Positions 14,457 to 24,821 of a DNA stretch of 64,000 nucleotides are shown piece by piece. This stretch comes from Pseudomonas serbica. Its GTDB lineage: Bacteria > Pseudomonadota > Gammaproteobacteria > Pseudomonadales > Pseudomonadaceae. The notes under the pieces were generated by a model. That model ran no database searches. It was given only the letters and a program-made list of their open reading frames with translations, and was not told where the DNA came from. Made by a program: the position numbers and the translations under genes. The stretch's first letter is position 1, and each line of letters opens with the position of its first letter. The stretch lies in NCBI RefSeq assembly GCF_028823535.1, contig NZ_JAQIYM010000005.1, positions 1 to 64,000 on the forward strand, read 5' to 3'.

Positions 14457-16643
14457 ATGAATGGTTTGAAAATCGCAGCAAGCGATGCCGTTCTAGATTG
14501 CTTCCATACCTCCCGCCCGATCGTTGCCCTTGATCACACCGACTTTACCGATGTTGCCGCCGCGGTACTGACCGTCGACGATGTCATGGGCGGCGCGCTG
14601 GATGCCATTCACCGAACGGGTTTCGACATCCCGCTGTTCCTCGTGATTCCGCGCGCAGGCGCCGGCAATCGGGCGCTGGATATCTACAAGCGCCTGCACG
14701 AGGTGATCCTGCTGGTCAACGGGGTGTTTGACCTCTCCAGCTACAATGCCGAGTACTACGGCAACCAACTTGAAACAGCCGCCAAGGCCTATGAAGAAAA
14801 CCTGTTGCCCCCCTTCTTCGACGCCCTCAAGCACTACACCGAGGCCGGCAATGCGACCTTCGCCTGCCCCGGCCACCAGGGCGGCCAATTTTTTCGCAAG
14901 CACCCCGCCGGCCGCCAGTTCTTCGATTTCTTCGGCGAAACCCTGTTCCGCGCCGACCTGTGCAACGCCGACGTCAAGCTCGGCGACCTGCTGATCCACG
15001 AAGGCCCGGCCCTGCTGGCGCAAAAGCATGCCGCCAGCGTGTTCAACGCCGACAAGACCTACTTCGTGCTCAACGGCACATCAGCCTCGAACAAGGTGGT
15101 CACCAACGCGCTGCTGACGCCCGGCGACCTGGTGCTGTTCGACCGCAACAACCATAAATCCAACCATCAGGGGGCTTTGCTCCAGGCTGGTGCCACGCCG
15201 GTGTACCTGGAAACCGCGCGCAACCCCTACGGCTTCATCGGCGGCATCGATGCCCATTGCTTTGAAGAAGACTACCTGCGTGAGTTGATCAAGGAAGTTG
15301 CCCCGGACAAGGCTGAGTTACCACGCCCATTTCGCCTGGCAATCATCCAGCTGGGCACTTATGACGGCACCATCTACAACGCCCGCCAGGTGGTCGACCG
15401 CATCGGCAAGCTGTGCGACTACATCCTGTTCGACTCGGCGTGGGTGGGCTACGAACAGTTCATCCCGATGATGAAGGATTGCTCGCCCATGCTGTTGGAC
15501 CTGGGCGAAGAGGATCCGGGGATTTTCGTCACTCAATCGGTGCACAAACAGCAGGCCGGTTTCTCCCAGGCCTCGCAGATCCACAAGAAAGACCGCCACA
15601 TCAAGGGCCAGGCGCGTTACTGCAATCACGCGCGGTTAAACAACGCGTTCATGGCCCAGGCCTCCACCAGCCCGTTCTACCCGCTGTTCGCCTCGCTGGA
15701 TGTGAATGCGCGCATCCATGCCGGCCGCAGTGGCTTGCGCCTGTGGGAAGACTGCGTGAAGTTCGGCATCAACGCGCGCAAGCTGATCCTGGAAGCCTGC
15801 ACCCTGGTGCGCCCCTTCGTGCCGGAAACCATCGACGGCCGCCCCTGGCAGGACCACCCCACCGACGCCATCGCCAGCGACCTGCGCTTCTTCGAGTTCC
15901 ATCCCAAGGATCGTTGGCACGCCTTCCCCGGCTATGCCGACAAGCAATATTTCATCGACCCCTGCAAGCTGCTGTTTACCACCCCCGGCATCGACCCGAT
16001 TGACGGCAGTTACACCGACTTCGGCATTCACGCCGGCATCCTGGCCAACTTCCTGCGCCAGAACGGCATCGTGCCGGAGAAGTGCGACCTCAACTCGATT
16101 TTGTTCCTGCTCACGCCCGCCGAAGACTGGGCGAAGATGAGCCATCTGGCCGCGCAACTGGCGCGCTTCGAGCAGTTCCTCAGCGATGATGCGCCCATGA
16201 GCCGGGTGCTGCCGGCCATCTACGCGCGCTATGAAGAGCGCTACCGCCACTACACGATCCGCCAGCTCTGCCAGGAAATGCACGACCTCTATCGCAGCCA
16301 CAACGTGCAGCAGTTGCAGAAGGACATGTTCCGCAAGGCGCACTTCCCGAAAAAAGCCATGAACCCGCAACAGGCGCAGATCGAATACATCCGCGGCAAT
16401 GTCGAGCTGGTCGCGCTGGCCGATGCCGATGGCCGTATCGCTGCCGAAGGCGCGCTGCCCTATCCACCCGGTGTGTTGTGCGTGGTACCGGGGGAAATCT
16501 GGGGTGGCGCGGTGCTCAAATATTTCCTCGCGCTCGAGGATGGCATCAACGCCTTACCCGGCTTCACGCCGGAACTGCAAGGCGTGTACCTGAAAGAAGA
16601 AGGCGGGCGTATTCGCGCTTATGGATACGTGCTCAAGGCCTGA
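14457..16643 (+). CDS. speF: PLP-dependent ornithine decarboxylase, inducible type
   Basis: 728 residues. It decarboxylates ornithine to putrescine and CO2, consuming a proton, in the cytoplasm. It has the three-part layout of the prokaryotic Orn/Lys/Arg decarboxylases: N-terminal wing (1-105), PLP domain with ACPGHQGGQFF and the PLP lysine in SVHKQQAG (Lys364), and C-terminal domain. Ornithine rather than lysine or arginine specificity is inferred from overall length and the adjacent potE-type antiporter. The start ATG at 14457 has only a weak ribosome site. It is followed at 55 bases by the antiporter gene, forming the acid-stress/polyamine module known from enterobacteria. Confidence 0.85.
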   Translation: MNGLKIAASDAVLDCFHTSRPIVALDHTDFTDVAAAVLTVDDVMGGALDAIHRTGFDIPLFLVIPRAGAGNRALDIYKRLHEVILLVNGVFDLSSYNAEYYGNQLETAAKAYEENLLPPFFDALKHYTEAGNATFACPGHQGGQFFRKHPAGRQFFDFFGETLFRADLCNADVKLGDLLIHEGPALLAQKHAASVFNADKTYFVLNGTSASNKVVTNALLTPGDLVLFDRNNHKSNHQGALLQAGATPVYLETARNPYGFIGGIDAHCFEEDYLRELIKEVAPDKAELPRPFRLAIIQLGTYDGTIYNARQVVDRIGKLCDYILFDSAWVGYEQFIPMMKDCSPMLLDLGEEDPGIFVTQSVHKQQAGFSQASQIHKKDRHIKGQARYCNHARLNNAFMAQASTSPFYPLFASLDVNARIHAGRSGLRLWEDCVKFGINARKLILEACTLVRPFVPETIDGRPWQDHPTDAIASDLRFFEFHPKDRWHAFPGYADKQYFIDPCKLLFTTPGIDPIDGSYTDFGIHAGILANFLRQNGIVPEKCDLNSILFLLTPAEDWAKMSHLAAQLARFEQFLSDDAPMSRVLPAIYARYEERYRHYTIRQLCQEMHDLYRSHNVQQLQKDMFRKAHFPKKAMNPQQAQIEYIRGNVELVALADADGRIAAEGALPYPPGVLCVVPGEIWGGAVLKYFLALEDGINALPGFTPELQGVYLKEEGGRIRAYGYVLKA

Positions 16644-16698
16644 TCCGCGCCCCATTCAAAGATCAGCGTTTCCTGCGACTTACAGCGAGGAGTGTGCG

Positions 16699-18039
16699 AT
16701 GGCAGATTCAAGCAAGAAAATGGGCCTGATGGGGCTCACCACCCTGGTCACGGTCAACATGATGGGGTCAGGCATCATCATGCTCCCCACCAACATGGCC
16801 CAACTCGGTGCCGTCTCGTTGTTGTCGTGGATTTTCACGGCGATCGGCTCGATGGCCATCGCCTACTGCTTCGCCCAGTGCGGGGTGTTCTGCTCACGCT
16901 CCGGCGGCTTGTCCGCCTACACCGAAGAAGCCCATGCGAAGTCGGGGTTCTTCCTCTGCTCGTACCTGTACTTCCTGTCCCTGGCCATCGCCAACGTCGC
17001 CGTCGCCATCTCGGCGGTCGGCTACATGAGCGCCTTCCTGCCCTGGCTGAGCACGGGGGCCATCCCGCTGTTCGTCGGCACGGTCGGGCTGATCTGGATC
17101 ACCATCATCGCCAACTTCGGTGGCCCGAGCATCACCGGCAAGATCGGCGCGATCACCGTATGGGGCGTGATCATTCCGGTGGCGGGCCTGTGCATCATCG
17201 GCTGGTTCTGGTTCGACGCCAAGGTGCTGGAAGCCGCCTGGAACCCCAACAACCTGGCGATCTCCGAAGCCATCGGCAAAGCCATCCCCCTGACCCTGTG
17301 GGCCTTCCTCGGCATGGAATCGGCCGCCCAGGCCACCGATGCAGTGGAGAACCCCAAGCGCAACGTGCCGCTGGCCTGCCTGTTCGGCACCCTCGGTGCC
17401 GCCACGGTCTATGTGCTGTCGACCACGGTGATCCAGGGCATCATTCCCAACGCCGAACTGGCCAACTCCTCGGCGCCTTTCGCGCTGGTCTACGCGAAGA
17501 TGTTCAGCCCTCTGGTGGGTAACATCGTGATGGCATTGGCGGTCATGGCTTGCATCGGCTCGCTGCTGGGCTGGCAATTCACCCTGGCCCAGACCGCGAA
17601 GATGACCGCCGACCAGAACCTGTTCCTCAAGCTGTTCAGCAAAGTCAACGCCAGCGATGCGCCCGTGATCGGCATGATCGTCTGCGGCGTGCTGCAAACG
17701 CTCATGGCCGTGTCGACCATCTCTCCCGACGCCGCTGCACAGTTCAGCAAACTGGTGAGCCTGGCGGCAGTGACCAACCTGATCCCCTACATCACGGCGC
17801 TGACAGGCTTGCTGGTGATCATGCACAAGGCCCAGGTGGGGCCCGCGGTGTACTCGCGCAACGTGGTGGTGCTGCTGATCGCGGTGGCCTACTCGTTGTA
17901 TGCGCTCTACGCCTGCGGCAAGGATGCGGTACTGGGCGGCACGCTGGTACTCGCCTTTGGTTACCTGCTCTATGGCTTCCTCGCCAAGCGTTTCGTCGAC
18001 GCGCCAAGCGTTGCCCAGGTCAGGACCGGCAATGTTTAG
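16699..18039 (+). CDS. potE: Putrescine/ornithine antiporter
   Basis: 446 residues with about twelve transmembrane helices, APC superfamily. The N-terminal GLTTLVTVNMMGSGIIMLP contains the substrate-binding GSGI loop of basic amino acid/polyamine antiporters. It exchanges external ornithine for internal putrescine made by SpeF. GGAG lies 8 bases before the ATG at 16699. Position directly downstream of speF supports PotE over CadB or ArcD. Confidence 0.88.
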   Translation: MADSSKKMGLMGLTTLVTVNMMGSGIIMLPTNMAQLGAVSLLSWIFTAIGSMAIAYCFAQCGVFCSRSGGLSAYTEEAHAKSGFFLCSYLYFLSLAIANVAVAISAVGYMSAFLPWLSTGAIPLFVGTVGLIWITIIANFGGPSITGKIGAITVWGVIIPVAGLCIIGWFWFDAKVLEAAWNPNNLAISEAIGKAIPLTLWAFLGMESAAQATDAVENPKRNVPLACLFGTLGAATVYVLSTTVIQGIIPNAELANSSAPFALVYAKMFSPLVGNIVMALAVMACIGSLLGWQFTLAQTAKMTADQNLFLKLFSKVNASDAPVIGMIVCGVLQTLMAVSTISPDAAAQFSKLVSLAAVTNLIPYITALTGLLVIMHKAQVGPAVYSRNVVVLLIAVAYSLYALYACGKDAVLGGTLVLAFGYLLYGFLAKRFVDAPSVAQVRTGNV

Positions 18040-18085
18040 GCATGGCAATCAGGACTGCTCAGACTTGTACACGGGGAATCCGGAC

Positions 18086-18991
18086 ATGAACGTATCATTT
18101 GCAAAAACCACTCGCCTGCTGCTTGCCCTGGTGTTCACCGCGCTGCCGATCGTGGCGAGTGCCAACACCCTGGAGCGCATACGCACCAGTAATGCCTTCA
18201 CCCTGGGTTACGTGCCAGACCTGTCGCCCTTCAGCGTTCAGGAAGGTGACAAAGCCAGCGGCTATGCCATCGACCTGTGCCTGAAGATCGCCGACAAGCT
18301 CAAGACCGAGCTCAACCTGCCCAACCTGCAGGTCCGCTACCAGCCCGTCTCGGTCGCCGAAGAGACCAGCGCGGTGAAGCTGGGCAAGGTCGACATCCTC
18401 TGCACGCCGACTCCGCCTACCCTCGAAGGGCGCAAGACGATCAGCTACTCGATACCGGTGTATACCGCCGGCCTCTCGGTACTGGTGCGCAAGGATGCCG
18501 CCGAACCGCTGCTCAACGCACTCAACGGCAAGGAGGCCAACCCCGGCCCGACCTGGCGGGCGACCATCAACCGCGGCCTGGCCAACCAGACCTACGCCAC
18601 CATCGAGGGCGGTGTAACCGAAGACTGGATTCGTGAACGGATGCGCATGCTTGGCGTGATCGCTTCGCTGGTGACCGTGGCCAACACCGAAGAAGGTGCC
18701 AAACTGGTGGCCGCGCGCAAGGCCGATGCCTTCTTCGCCGAACGCATACTCTTGAAAAACCTGGTGGCCAAAGGGAACGCCAACAATGACCTGATGGTCC
18801 TGGACCGCATCTTCGAGTTCGCCCCGGTGGCGATGATCGTCGAGCGCGGTGACGAAGACTTCCGCCTCCTGGTCGACATGGCCTTGAGCGAGGCCTACCG
18901 TTCCGGCGCCATCGAGAAGGCATACGACCAGTACCTGGGCGGGATCAACGAGACGATGAAAAAGCTGTTCCGGGTGTATGCACTGCCTTGA
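18086..18991 (+). CDS. Periplasmic amino-acid-type solute-binding protein
   Basis: 301 residues. Signal peptide 1-24 (ending VASANT) is followed by an SBP_bac_3 fold (TLGYVPDLSPFSV, GYAIDLCLKIADKL, KVDILCTPTPPTLEGRK). These proteins bind polar amino acids or related compounds for ABC import or sensing. No permease or ATPase gene is adjacent. It follows potE by 46 bases and is probably in the speF-potE operon, so it may bind ornithine or a polyamine precursor. That ligand is inferred only from context. The ATG at 18086 is chosen because it starts the signal peptide. Confidence 0.83.
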   Translation: MNVSFAKTTRLLLALVFTALPIVASANTLERIRTSNAFTLGYVPDLSPFSVQEGDKASGYAIDLCLKIADKLKTELNLPNLQVRYQPVSVAEETSAVKLGKVDILCTPTPPTLEGRKTISYSIPVYTAGLSVLVRKDAAEPLLNALNGKEANPGPTWRATINRGLANQTYATIEGGVTEDWIRERMRMLGVIASLVTVANTEEGAKLVAARKADAFFAERILLKNLVAKGNANNDLMVLDRIFEFAPVAMIVERGDEDFRLLVDMALSEAYRSGAIEKAYDQYLGGINETMKKLFRVYALP

Positions 18992-18997
18992 GGAGGG

Positions 18998-19783
18998 TCA
19001 GAACGCCAGTTTGTAGCCGATCACTACCAGCATCGTTGCCAAGCAAGGGCGCAGCAGTTCATCGGAAATGCGTCCGGTCAGGTGGCTGCCCAGGTAAATC
19101 CCCGGCAGCGAACCGACCAGCAGGTAGCCGAGCACGTGCCAGTCCATGTTGCCCATGCTCGCATGGCCAAGGCCGGCGACCAGGGTCAGCGGCACGGCGT
19201 GGGCGATTTCGGTGCCGACCAGGCGGCGGGTCGGCAGCAGCGGATAGAGGATGAACAATGCCACGGTGCCCAGGGCACCCGCGCCGATGGAGGTCAAGGC
19301 GACCATCGTGCCCAGGACCAGGCCGGTGATCACGGTCAGGACGTTGAGACGCACACCGCTGGGGTTGTAGTTGCCGCCGGCGCGCTTGTGTGCGAAATCG
19401 AGCAGGCGTTTCTTGAACAGGATCGCCAACGCCGTGGCGAACAGGACAAAGCCCAACGCCTGCTTGATGATCGCGTTCATCGCGTCGGGGGCCGAATGCA
19501 GACTGCTGAGGAACCACAAGGTCAATGCCACCGCCGGCACGCTGCCGAGGGTCAGCCAACCGGTGATCGGCCAGTCGATATTGTTGTTCTTCCTGTGGAC
19601 CAGGACGCCACTGGATTTGGTGATGGCCGCGTACAGCAGATCGGTGCCGACCGCAGTTGCCGGGTTGATGCCGAACCATAGCAGGATAGGCGTCATCAAC
19701 GACCCGCCACCGACGCCCGTCATGCCGACGATAAAGCCGACCACAAGCCCGGCCACGACCAACCCGATATTCAACAGATCCAT
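18998..19783 (-). CDS. TauE/SafE-family exporter
   Basis: 261 residues, seven to eight hydrophobic helices. Two repeated halves carry the family motif GMTGVGGGSLMTP and ALTSIGAGALGTV. Members export sulfite, sulfoacetate or related anions, but specificity cannot be read here. The ATG at 19783 starts the first helix. It is convergent with the binding-protein gene, with only six bases between the stops, and transcribed alone. Confidence 0.88.
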   Translation of the reverse strand: MDLLNIGLVVAGLVVGFIVGMTGVGGGSLMTPILLWFGINPATAVGTDLLYAAITKSSGVLVHRKNNNIDWPITGWLTLGSVPAVALTLWFLSSLHSAPDAMNAIIKQALGFVLFATALAILFKKRLLDFAHKRAGGNYNPSGVRLNVLTVITGLVLGTMVALTSIGAGALGTVALFILYPLLPTRRLVGTEIAHAVPLTLVAGLGHASMGNMDWHVLGYLLVGSLPGIYLGSHLTGRISDELLRPCLATMLVVIGYKLAF

Positions 19784-19905
19784 TGATACATCCACAAGAC
19801 CGCAGGGGGAAATCTGGCCCGCAGCATAGCGACATTTCTTATAACCAGTTATATCGATGCGATCTATCTTTATGCCCTGAATCGCGAGCGGGTCGCTTCG
19901 GCAGA

Positions 19906-20655
19906 TCATTGCACCGGGAGGAAATTCATCAACAGCAGGCTCTGTGCATAATTCAAGCCGATCCGCCGGTAGCGTTCGTCGAGCATCTGGGTCAGCAGAT
20001 CCAGGCGCGCGACGATCTTGCCGAACTCCACGGCGAAACTCAGGTTGCTGCCCTCCTCCGAGATCTCGTTGGAGAACAACATGGGCTGGCCGTCCTTGTT
20101 CTGCCGCTGACTGAGAATCCAGGTGGCGATTTCGATGTTGCGCGCGGCATTGTTGACGAACGTCGGGTTGATCGCGTCCGTCATGTAGAACTCCAGTCGA
20201 CTGCCGTGGGCGGTCACCAGCATGCTGCCGATGGCATAGATGAACGCCCCGACCCGATCGCCGAGAAACTCCGGGCTCATGGCAAACCGCAACGCCGCCA
20301 GATCCTTCTTGCCCCCCAGCGTGGGCAACGGCTGCTGCTGTTCAATGGCCATGCGCACCTGCTTGCCCGCGGTTCGGGCGTCGAGGAAGCCGGATTTTTT
20401 CAACTCGTCGGGGTTGCGCAGGTACAGCTTGCCCATCAGCAGGTAAAGGCTGTCGAGGTTGTCGCGCATGGCCAGCGTGGCCATGCGGTCGACGCTGGTC
20501 TGCAGGAACTCCTGGGGTTTGCCTTCGCGTATCTGGCTGAACAGGTCGTTGCCTGGCTGGTGGCTGCAACCGCTGACCAGCAACAGCGACAGACCAGCCA
20601 GCAGCAGGCGATGGCGACGGATGGAGCGGACAATGTGGGGTGAAACTCGAGCCAT
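19906..20655 (-). CDS. Conserved lipoprotein of unknown function
   Basis: 249 residues. A signal peptide with an Arg-rich start and lipobox LVSGC ends at about residue 30, so it is a lipoprotein. Ser follows the Cys, consistent with transport to the outer membrane. The body is helical (SVDRMATLAMRDNLDSLYLLMGKLY and a later AARNIEIATWILSQR) without recognised motif. The ATG at 20655 is chosen over far upstream starts because only it gives a compact signal peptide. Confidence 0.75.
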   Translation of the reverse strand: MARVSPHIVRSIRRHRLLLAGLSLLLVSGCSHQPGNDLFSQIREGKPQEFLQTSVDRMATLAMRDNLDSLYLLMGKLYLRNPDELKKSGFLDARTAGKQVRMAIEQQQPLPTLGGKKDLAALRFAMSPEFLGDRVGAFIYAIGSMLVTAHGSRLEFYMTDAINPTFVNNAARNIEIATWILSQRQNKDGQPMLFSNEISEEGSNLSFAVEFGKIVARLDLLTQMLDERYRRIGLNYAQSLLLMNFLPVQ

Positions 20656-20857
20656 GGGCGTTGAACTTGGGCATGGGCCGGCGGTGGGGATCGCCGTCGG
20701 CTGGCAATGGATAGAGCCGGTAGATGGGGAAAAGTGCGGTGGCGAGGGTTGATAATCGATCACCGGTTCCCAACAGGGGCACACGTACGCATCCCATCAA
20801 GCCGGCCGCCTCGCTCTGGCTAAGGCCGGGTGGAGGTTCTGCCCAGCGCGGCGGGCC

Positions 20858-20885
20858 CTGTAGGAGCAAGCTTGCTCGCGAAAAA
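20858..20885. repeat. REP element
   Basis: CTGTAGGAGCAAGCTTGCTCGCGA is an imperfect palindrome typical of Pseudomonas REP sequences. Confidence 0.8.
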
Positions 20886-20932
20886 CCTGAGAACACCACG
20901 GGGTTTCAGGCCCACCGCGTCATCGTTGACCT

Positions 20933-20962
20933 CCATCGCGAGCAGGCTCGCTCCCACGGTAG
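20933..20962. repeat. REP element
   Basis: Inverted copy of the REP core (CGCGAGCAGGCTCGCTCCCAC), facing the copy at 20858. Confidence 0.8.
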
Positions 20963-21002
20963 ATCGGGTACAGCCGCGAATGATTGGTCGAACTTGAGGA
21001 CG

Positions 21003-21030
21003 CCTTCGCTGGCGAGCCAGCTCCTACAGG
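21003..21030. repeat. REP element
   Basis: Third REP-type palindrome (GCTGGCGAGCCAGCTCCTAC), the variant that uses CTGGC/GCCAG arms. Confidence 0.75.
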
Positions 21031-21096
21031 GGATCGCGATGGAACCTGAGGGCCTATCCTGATGCCAACTGCAATAATGACCAGAAGGAGTCAAGC

Positions 21097-21918
21097 ATGC
21101 GCACCCAGCAATTGGCCGGCACCCAGGTACCCGTGATCGGCCAGGGCACCTGGCAAATGGGCGAAGACCGCGCCCGCCATCACGAGGAAGTCGCCGCCCT
21201 GCGCCTGGGTATCGACCTGGGCATGACCCTGATCGATACCGCTGAAATGTATGCCGAAGGCGGCGCCGAGCTCGTGGTGGGTGAGGCCATCGCCGGCCAG
21301 CGCGATCGGGTGTTTCTTGTCAGCAAGGTCTACCCGCACAATGCCAGCCGCCAGGGCATTCCCCAGGCGTGCGAGCGCAGCCTGCGCCGGATGAAGACCG
21401 AGAGCATCGATCTGTACTTGCTGCACTGGCGTGGCCAGTTTCCCCTGGAAGAAACGGTAGAGGCCTTCGAACGCCTGCGTGAAGCCGGCAAGATAGGCCG
21501 TTGGGGGGTGTCCAACCTTGATCTCGACGACCTGCAAGCGCTCTCAAACAAGGACTGCGCCACCAATCAGGTGCTCTATAACCTGGAGCAACGCGGCATA
21601 GAATTCGATCTCTTGCCCTGGTGCAAGGAACACGGGATGCCGGTCATGGCCTATTGTCCAATCGGCCAGGCAGGAAAAATGCTGGGCAATGCTACGCTCA
21701 AACAAGTAGCTGCCCGCCACGACGCCACGCCTGCCCAGGTCTCGCTGGCATGGCTGCTGCGCCAGGACGGCGTGATCGCCATCCCCAAGGCTGTCCGCCC
21801 CGAACACGTACGACTCAATGCACAGGCGGCGCAGTTGAAGCTGGAGGCTGGGGATCTGGAGGCGCTGGACCAAGCGTTTCAGGCGCCCAAACGCAAGCAG
21901 CGGTTGGCCATGGTCTAA
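21097..21918 (+). CDS. Aldo/keto reductase
   Basis: 273 residues, an NADPH-dependent carbonyl reductase with TIM-barrel fold. The catalytic tetrad is visible: Asp in LIDTAEMYAEG together with the Tyr, Lys in LVSKVYP and His in LLHWRG. The NADP-binding loop near the C-terminus reads IPKAVRPEHVRLN. The physiological substrate is unknown. AGAAGGAG precedes the ATG. The DUF1810 gene follows after 27 bases and may be co-transcribed. Confidence 0.9.
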   Translation: MRTQQLAGTQVPVIGQGTWQMGEDRARHHEEVAALRLGIDLGMTLIDTAEMYAEGGAELVVGEAIAGQRDRVFLVSKVYPHNASRQGIPQACERSLRRMKTESIDLYLLHWRGQFPLEETVEAFERLREAGKIGRWGVSNLDLDDLQALSNKDCATNQVLYNLEQRGIEFDLLPWCKEHGMPVMAYCPIGQAGKMLGNATLKQVAARHDATPAQVSLAWLLRQDGVIAIPKAVRPEHVRLNAQAAQLKLEAGDLEALDQAFQAPKRKQRLAMV

Positions 21919-21945
21919 GCCATCGCGGTGACAGAGGGCTTCGAT

Positions 21946-22416
21946 ATGAGAAGCACCGATCATCCGGACGTCTTTAACCTGCAACGCTTTATCCAGGCGC
22001 AAAACCCGGTGTTCGGCCGGGTTCAAGCCGAACTGGACGCTGGCCACAAGCGCAGTCACTGGATGTGGTTCATTTTTCCGCAATTTGCCGGGCTGGGTGA
22101 CAGCGACATGTCACGCCGCTTCGCGATCCGCTCCCGACAGGAAGCACAGGCCTACCTCGACCATCCGCTGCTGGGTGCACGGCTGAAGACTTGTACCCAG
22201 CAAGTGCTGGACATCGAGCAACGCTCGGTGGCGGCGATTTTCGGCCATCCCGACGACCTGAAGTTTCGCTCCTCGATGACGTTGTTCGCCCAGGTCGCCG
22301 ACGACGACAGCCTCTTTCATCAAGCCTTGAACCAGTACTTTCACGGCATCGTGGATGACTGGACCTTGTCGCTGATGGACTCAAAACAAGCCCAGTTGCC
22401 CCCCCACCAGGGTTGA
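21946..22416 (+). CDS. DUF1810 family protein
   Basis: 156 residues. The family signature is the segment [16 protein letters not shown] followed by [22 protein letters not shown] and FRSSMTLF. The function is not established, and no signal peptide or membrane segment is present. The ATG at 21946 has GAGGG 6 bases upstream. Its last 36 bases overlap the 3' end of the convergent polB gene, so transcripts collide there. Confidence 0.87.
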   Translation: MRSTDHPDVFNLQRFIQAQNPVFGRVQAELDAGHKRSHWMWFIFPQFAGLGDSDMSRRFAIRSRQEAQAYLDHPLLGARLKTCTQQVLDIEQRSVAAIFGHPDDLKFRSSMTLFAQVADDDSLFHQALNQYFHGIVDDWTLSLMDSKQAQLPPHQG

Positions 22417-24744
22417 GAAATCGTCGTCGACGAACGGCAGGATCGCGTCCGCCACCGGTTGCAGTTGCCGGCTGATGTAGTGGTCGTAATCGATCGGCGC
22501 ACTGCGGATTTCCAGTGGCTCTGGGCCGGCGACCGTGATCACATAGCTGATCCAGCCGCCATTCTGATACTGCCGCGGGCGGCCCTGGCGATCGTTGTAA
22601 TCGTCGGCAATCCGCGCCGCCCGCACATGGGGCGGGACGTTGCGCTGGTAGTCGTCCAGCGTGCGGCGCAGGCGCTTGCGATAGATCAGGCGCTCGTCGA
22701 ACTCCCCGGCCAGGGTCTTGCGTACGTACTCGCGCACATAGTCCTGGTAGGGCTTGCGCTGGAAGATCAGCGAATACAGCTCCTGCTGGAATTGCCGGGC
22801 CAGCAGCGACCAGTCGGTGCGCACGGTTTCCAGGCCCTTGTAGATCATCTCGTCGCTGCCATCGGCGCGCGTGACCAACCCCGCATATCGCTTCTTGCTG
22901 CCCTCCTCCGCGCCGCGGATGGTCGGCATGAGGAAACGTTTGTAGTGGGTTTCGTATTGCAGTTCCAGCACGCTTTGCAGGCCATACGCTTCACGCACGT
23001 GCTCACGCCACCACTGGTTGACGTGATCGACCAGCGCGCGACCGATCTGTGCAGCTTCCTGCTGGCCGTGGGCGCGCCGCAGCCAGACGAAGGTCGAGTC
23101 GGTGTCGCCGTAGATCACCGTGTGGCCCTGGGCTTCGATCAGCTCACGGGTGCGCAACATGATCTCGTGGCCGCGCAAGGTAATGGATGACGCCAGGCGC
23201 GTGTCGAAGAAGCGGCAGCCACTGGAACCCAACACGCCGTAGAACGCGTTCATGATGATCTTCAGCGCCTGGGACAGCGGGGCGTTGTGCTCGCGCTTGG
23301 CGGTTTCCCGGCCTTCGGCGACGCGGGCGACGATGGCGGGCAGGCAATGCCGGGTGCGGGAGAACCGCGCCCCGCGAAAACCCGGTACCGAGTCCTGGTC
23401 ATCCGGGTGCTTGAGTCCTTCGATCAGGCCCACCGGGTCAATGAGGAAGGTGCGGATGATCGACGGGTAGAGGCTTTTGTAATCGAACACCAGCACCGAC
23501 TCGTACAGCCCCGGCTGCGAGTCCATGACAAAACCGCCGGGACTGGCTTGCGCCGGCTTGCTGCCAAGGTTGGGCGCGACGAAGCCCTGGCGGTGCATCA
23601 GCGGCATGTAGAGGTGGGTGAACGCCGCTACCGAGCCGCCCATGCGATCGGCCGGCAGCCCGGTGACACTGGCCCGCTCGAGCAGGAACTTGAGCAATTC
23701 GGTCTTGGCGAAGATCCGCGTGACCAGCTCGCAGTCCTTGAGGTTGTACTTGGCCAGCGCCGGTTTGTCCTCGGCGAACATGCGGTTGATTTCATCCATG
23801 CGCTGGTAGGGGTTATCGATAGACTTGCCTTCGCCCAGCAGGGTTTGCGCGACGTTTTCCAGGCTGAACGAGGGGAAGCTCCAGGTCGCCGAACGCAGGG
23901 ATTCGATGCCGTCGATGATCAGCCGGCCGGCGGCGGATGCAAAATAGTGGTTGCCGCTGCCGTGTTCGCGCCACTGCATTTCCTCGCCGCCGCGTCCCAG
24001 TTTCAGCGGCACGGCCAGGCGCCGGGCGTGTTCATGCAGCACCCGCAGGTCGAACTGCACGACGTTCCAGCCGATGATCGCGTCGGGGTCGTGGCGGGCG
24101 AACCATTCATTGAGCTTTTTCAGCAGCTGGGTGCGCGACTCGCAGTATTCGAGCTGGAAATCCACCGCGCTGTCGTCGCCATTGGGCGGGCCGAGCATAT
24201 ACACCTGACGCTCACCGCAGCCTTCCAGGGCGATGGAATACAACTCGGCCTGGGCGGTGGTTTCAATATCCAGGGACACCAGTTTCAGGCTGGGTCGGTA
24301 GTCGGGGTCGGGTTTCATCTGCGCATCGACCAGCAGGCCATCGGCCCCCGGTGTGCCGCCAAAGCGTACCGGCGCGGTGATGAACCGCTCCATCATGTAG
24401 CGCTCCGGCGGGCGCACATCGGCCTCGTACACCTCGACGCCCGCCCGGCGCAGCGCGGTTTCCAGGCGCATCAGTTGCCCGTGCTGGCGGCAATACAGGC
24501 CAAGCACCGGGCGATGTTCGAAGTCCAGCAGGGCCAGGGCCTTGAGTTCGACGTGGTGTTCATCGCGCAACAACGCTTCGGCCTGCTCGCGCTGGTCGGC
24601 CGGGATGAACGCCACCGACGGCTGATGAGGCAGGCGGATGCGCCGGGGACCGTTGTCGGTCGCCAGCCAGAACTCGACTTCGGTGCCCGCCGGTGTGTCA
24701 CGCCAATGCCGGGTCAGGACGAAGCCCTGGGGTAAATCCACCAC
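22381..24744 (-). CDS. polB: DNA polymerase II (family B)
   Basis: 787 residues. It is a damage-inducible repair polymerase with 3'-5' proofreading. Exonuclease motifs are intact: SLDIETT (Exo I), [10 protein letters not shown] (Exo II) and YNLKDCELV (Exo III). The polymerase motifs are [10 protein letters not shown] (A), [14 protein letters not shown] (B) and YGDTDSTF (C). The reading frame extends upstream to 24864, but GAGG lies 6 bases before the GTG at 24744 and family similarity starts at [12 protein letters not shown], so GTG is preferred; a second GTG at 24741 is possible. No LexA box was recognised by eye. Confidence 0.93.
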   Translation of the reverse strand: MVDLPQGFVLTRHWRDTPAGTEVEFWLATDNGPRRIRLPHQPSVAFIPADQREQAEALLRDEHHVELKALALLDFEHRPVLGLYCRQHGQLMRLETALRRAGVEVYEADVRPPERYMMERFITAPVRFGGTPGADGLLVDAQMKPDPDYRPSLKLVSLDIETTAQAELYSIALEGCGERQVYMLGPPNGDDSAVDFQLEYCESRTQLLKKLNEWFARHDPDAIIGWNVVQFDLRVLHEHARRLAVPLKLGRGGEEMQWREHGSGNHYFASAAGRLIIDGIESLRSATWSFPSFSLENVAQTLLGEGKSIDNPYQRMDEINRMFAEDKPALAKYNLKDCELVTRIFAKTELLKFLLERASVTGLPADRMGGSVAAFTHLYMPLMHRQGFVAPNLGSKPAQASPGGFVMDSQPGLYESVLVFDYKSLYPSIIRTFLIDPVGLIEGLKHPDDQDSVPGFRGARFSRTRHCLPAIVARVAEGRETAKREHNAPLSQALKIIMNAFYGVLGSSGCRFFDTRLASSITLRGHEIMLRTRELIEAQGHTVIYGDTDSTFVWLRRAHGQQEAAQIGRALVDHVNQWWREHVREAYGLQSVLELQYETHYKRFLMPTIRGAEEGSKKRYAGLVTRADGSDEMIYKGLETVRTDWSLLARQFQQELYSLIFQRKPYQDYVREYVRKTLAGEFDERLIYRKRLRRTLDDYQRNVPPHVRAARIADDYNDRQGRPRQYQNGGWISYVITVAGPEPLEIRSAPIDYDHYISRQLQPVADAILPFVDDDFSTLVGGQLGLF

Positions 24745-24794
24745 TGCAAACCTCAACGTTGATTCAGAAGGTGATTCTACGCGCCATCCACGGC

Positions 24795-24821
24795 TGTAGG
24801 AGCTGTCGAAGGCTGCGATCT
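24795..24821. repeat. REP-like fragment upstream of polB
   Basis: TGTAGGAGCTGTCGAAGGC resembles another common Pseudomonas intergenic repeat class, present as a single arm. Confidence 0.5.

Larger units (their letters stand above)
20656..21096. other. Intergenic stretch with three REP half-elements
   Basis: It holds REP copies listed separately at 20858, 20933 and 21003. The first 200 bases contain nothing recognised beyond the promoter region of the leftward lipoprotein gene. A ribosome site AGAAGGAG precedes the aldo/keto reductase start. Confidence 0.6.

Noticed and set aside
16894..18048. Minus-strand frame of 384 codons opposite potE
   Set aside because: It is a His/Gln/Arg-rich shadow, with the antiporter helices clearly encoded on the plus strand.
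20656..21096. Small CRISPR-like array
   Set aside because: The repeated units are palindromic REP copies in alternating orientation with irregular spacing, not direct repeats with uniform spacers.
23287..24735. Plus-strand frame of 482 codons opposite polB
   Set aside because: It is an antisense shadow. polB motifs are all intact on the minus strand.
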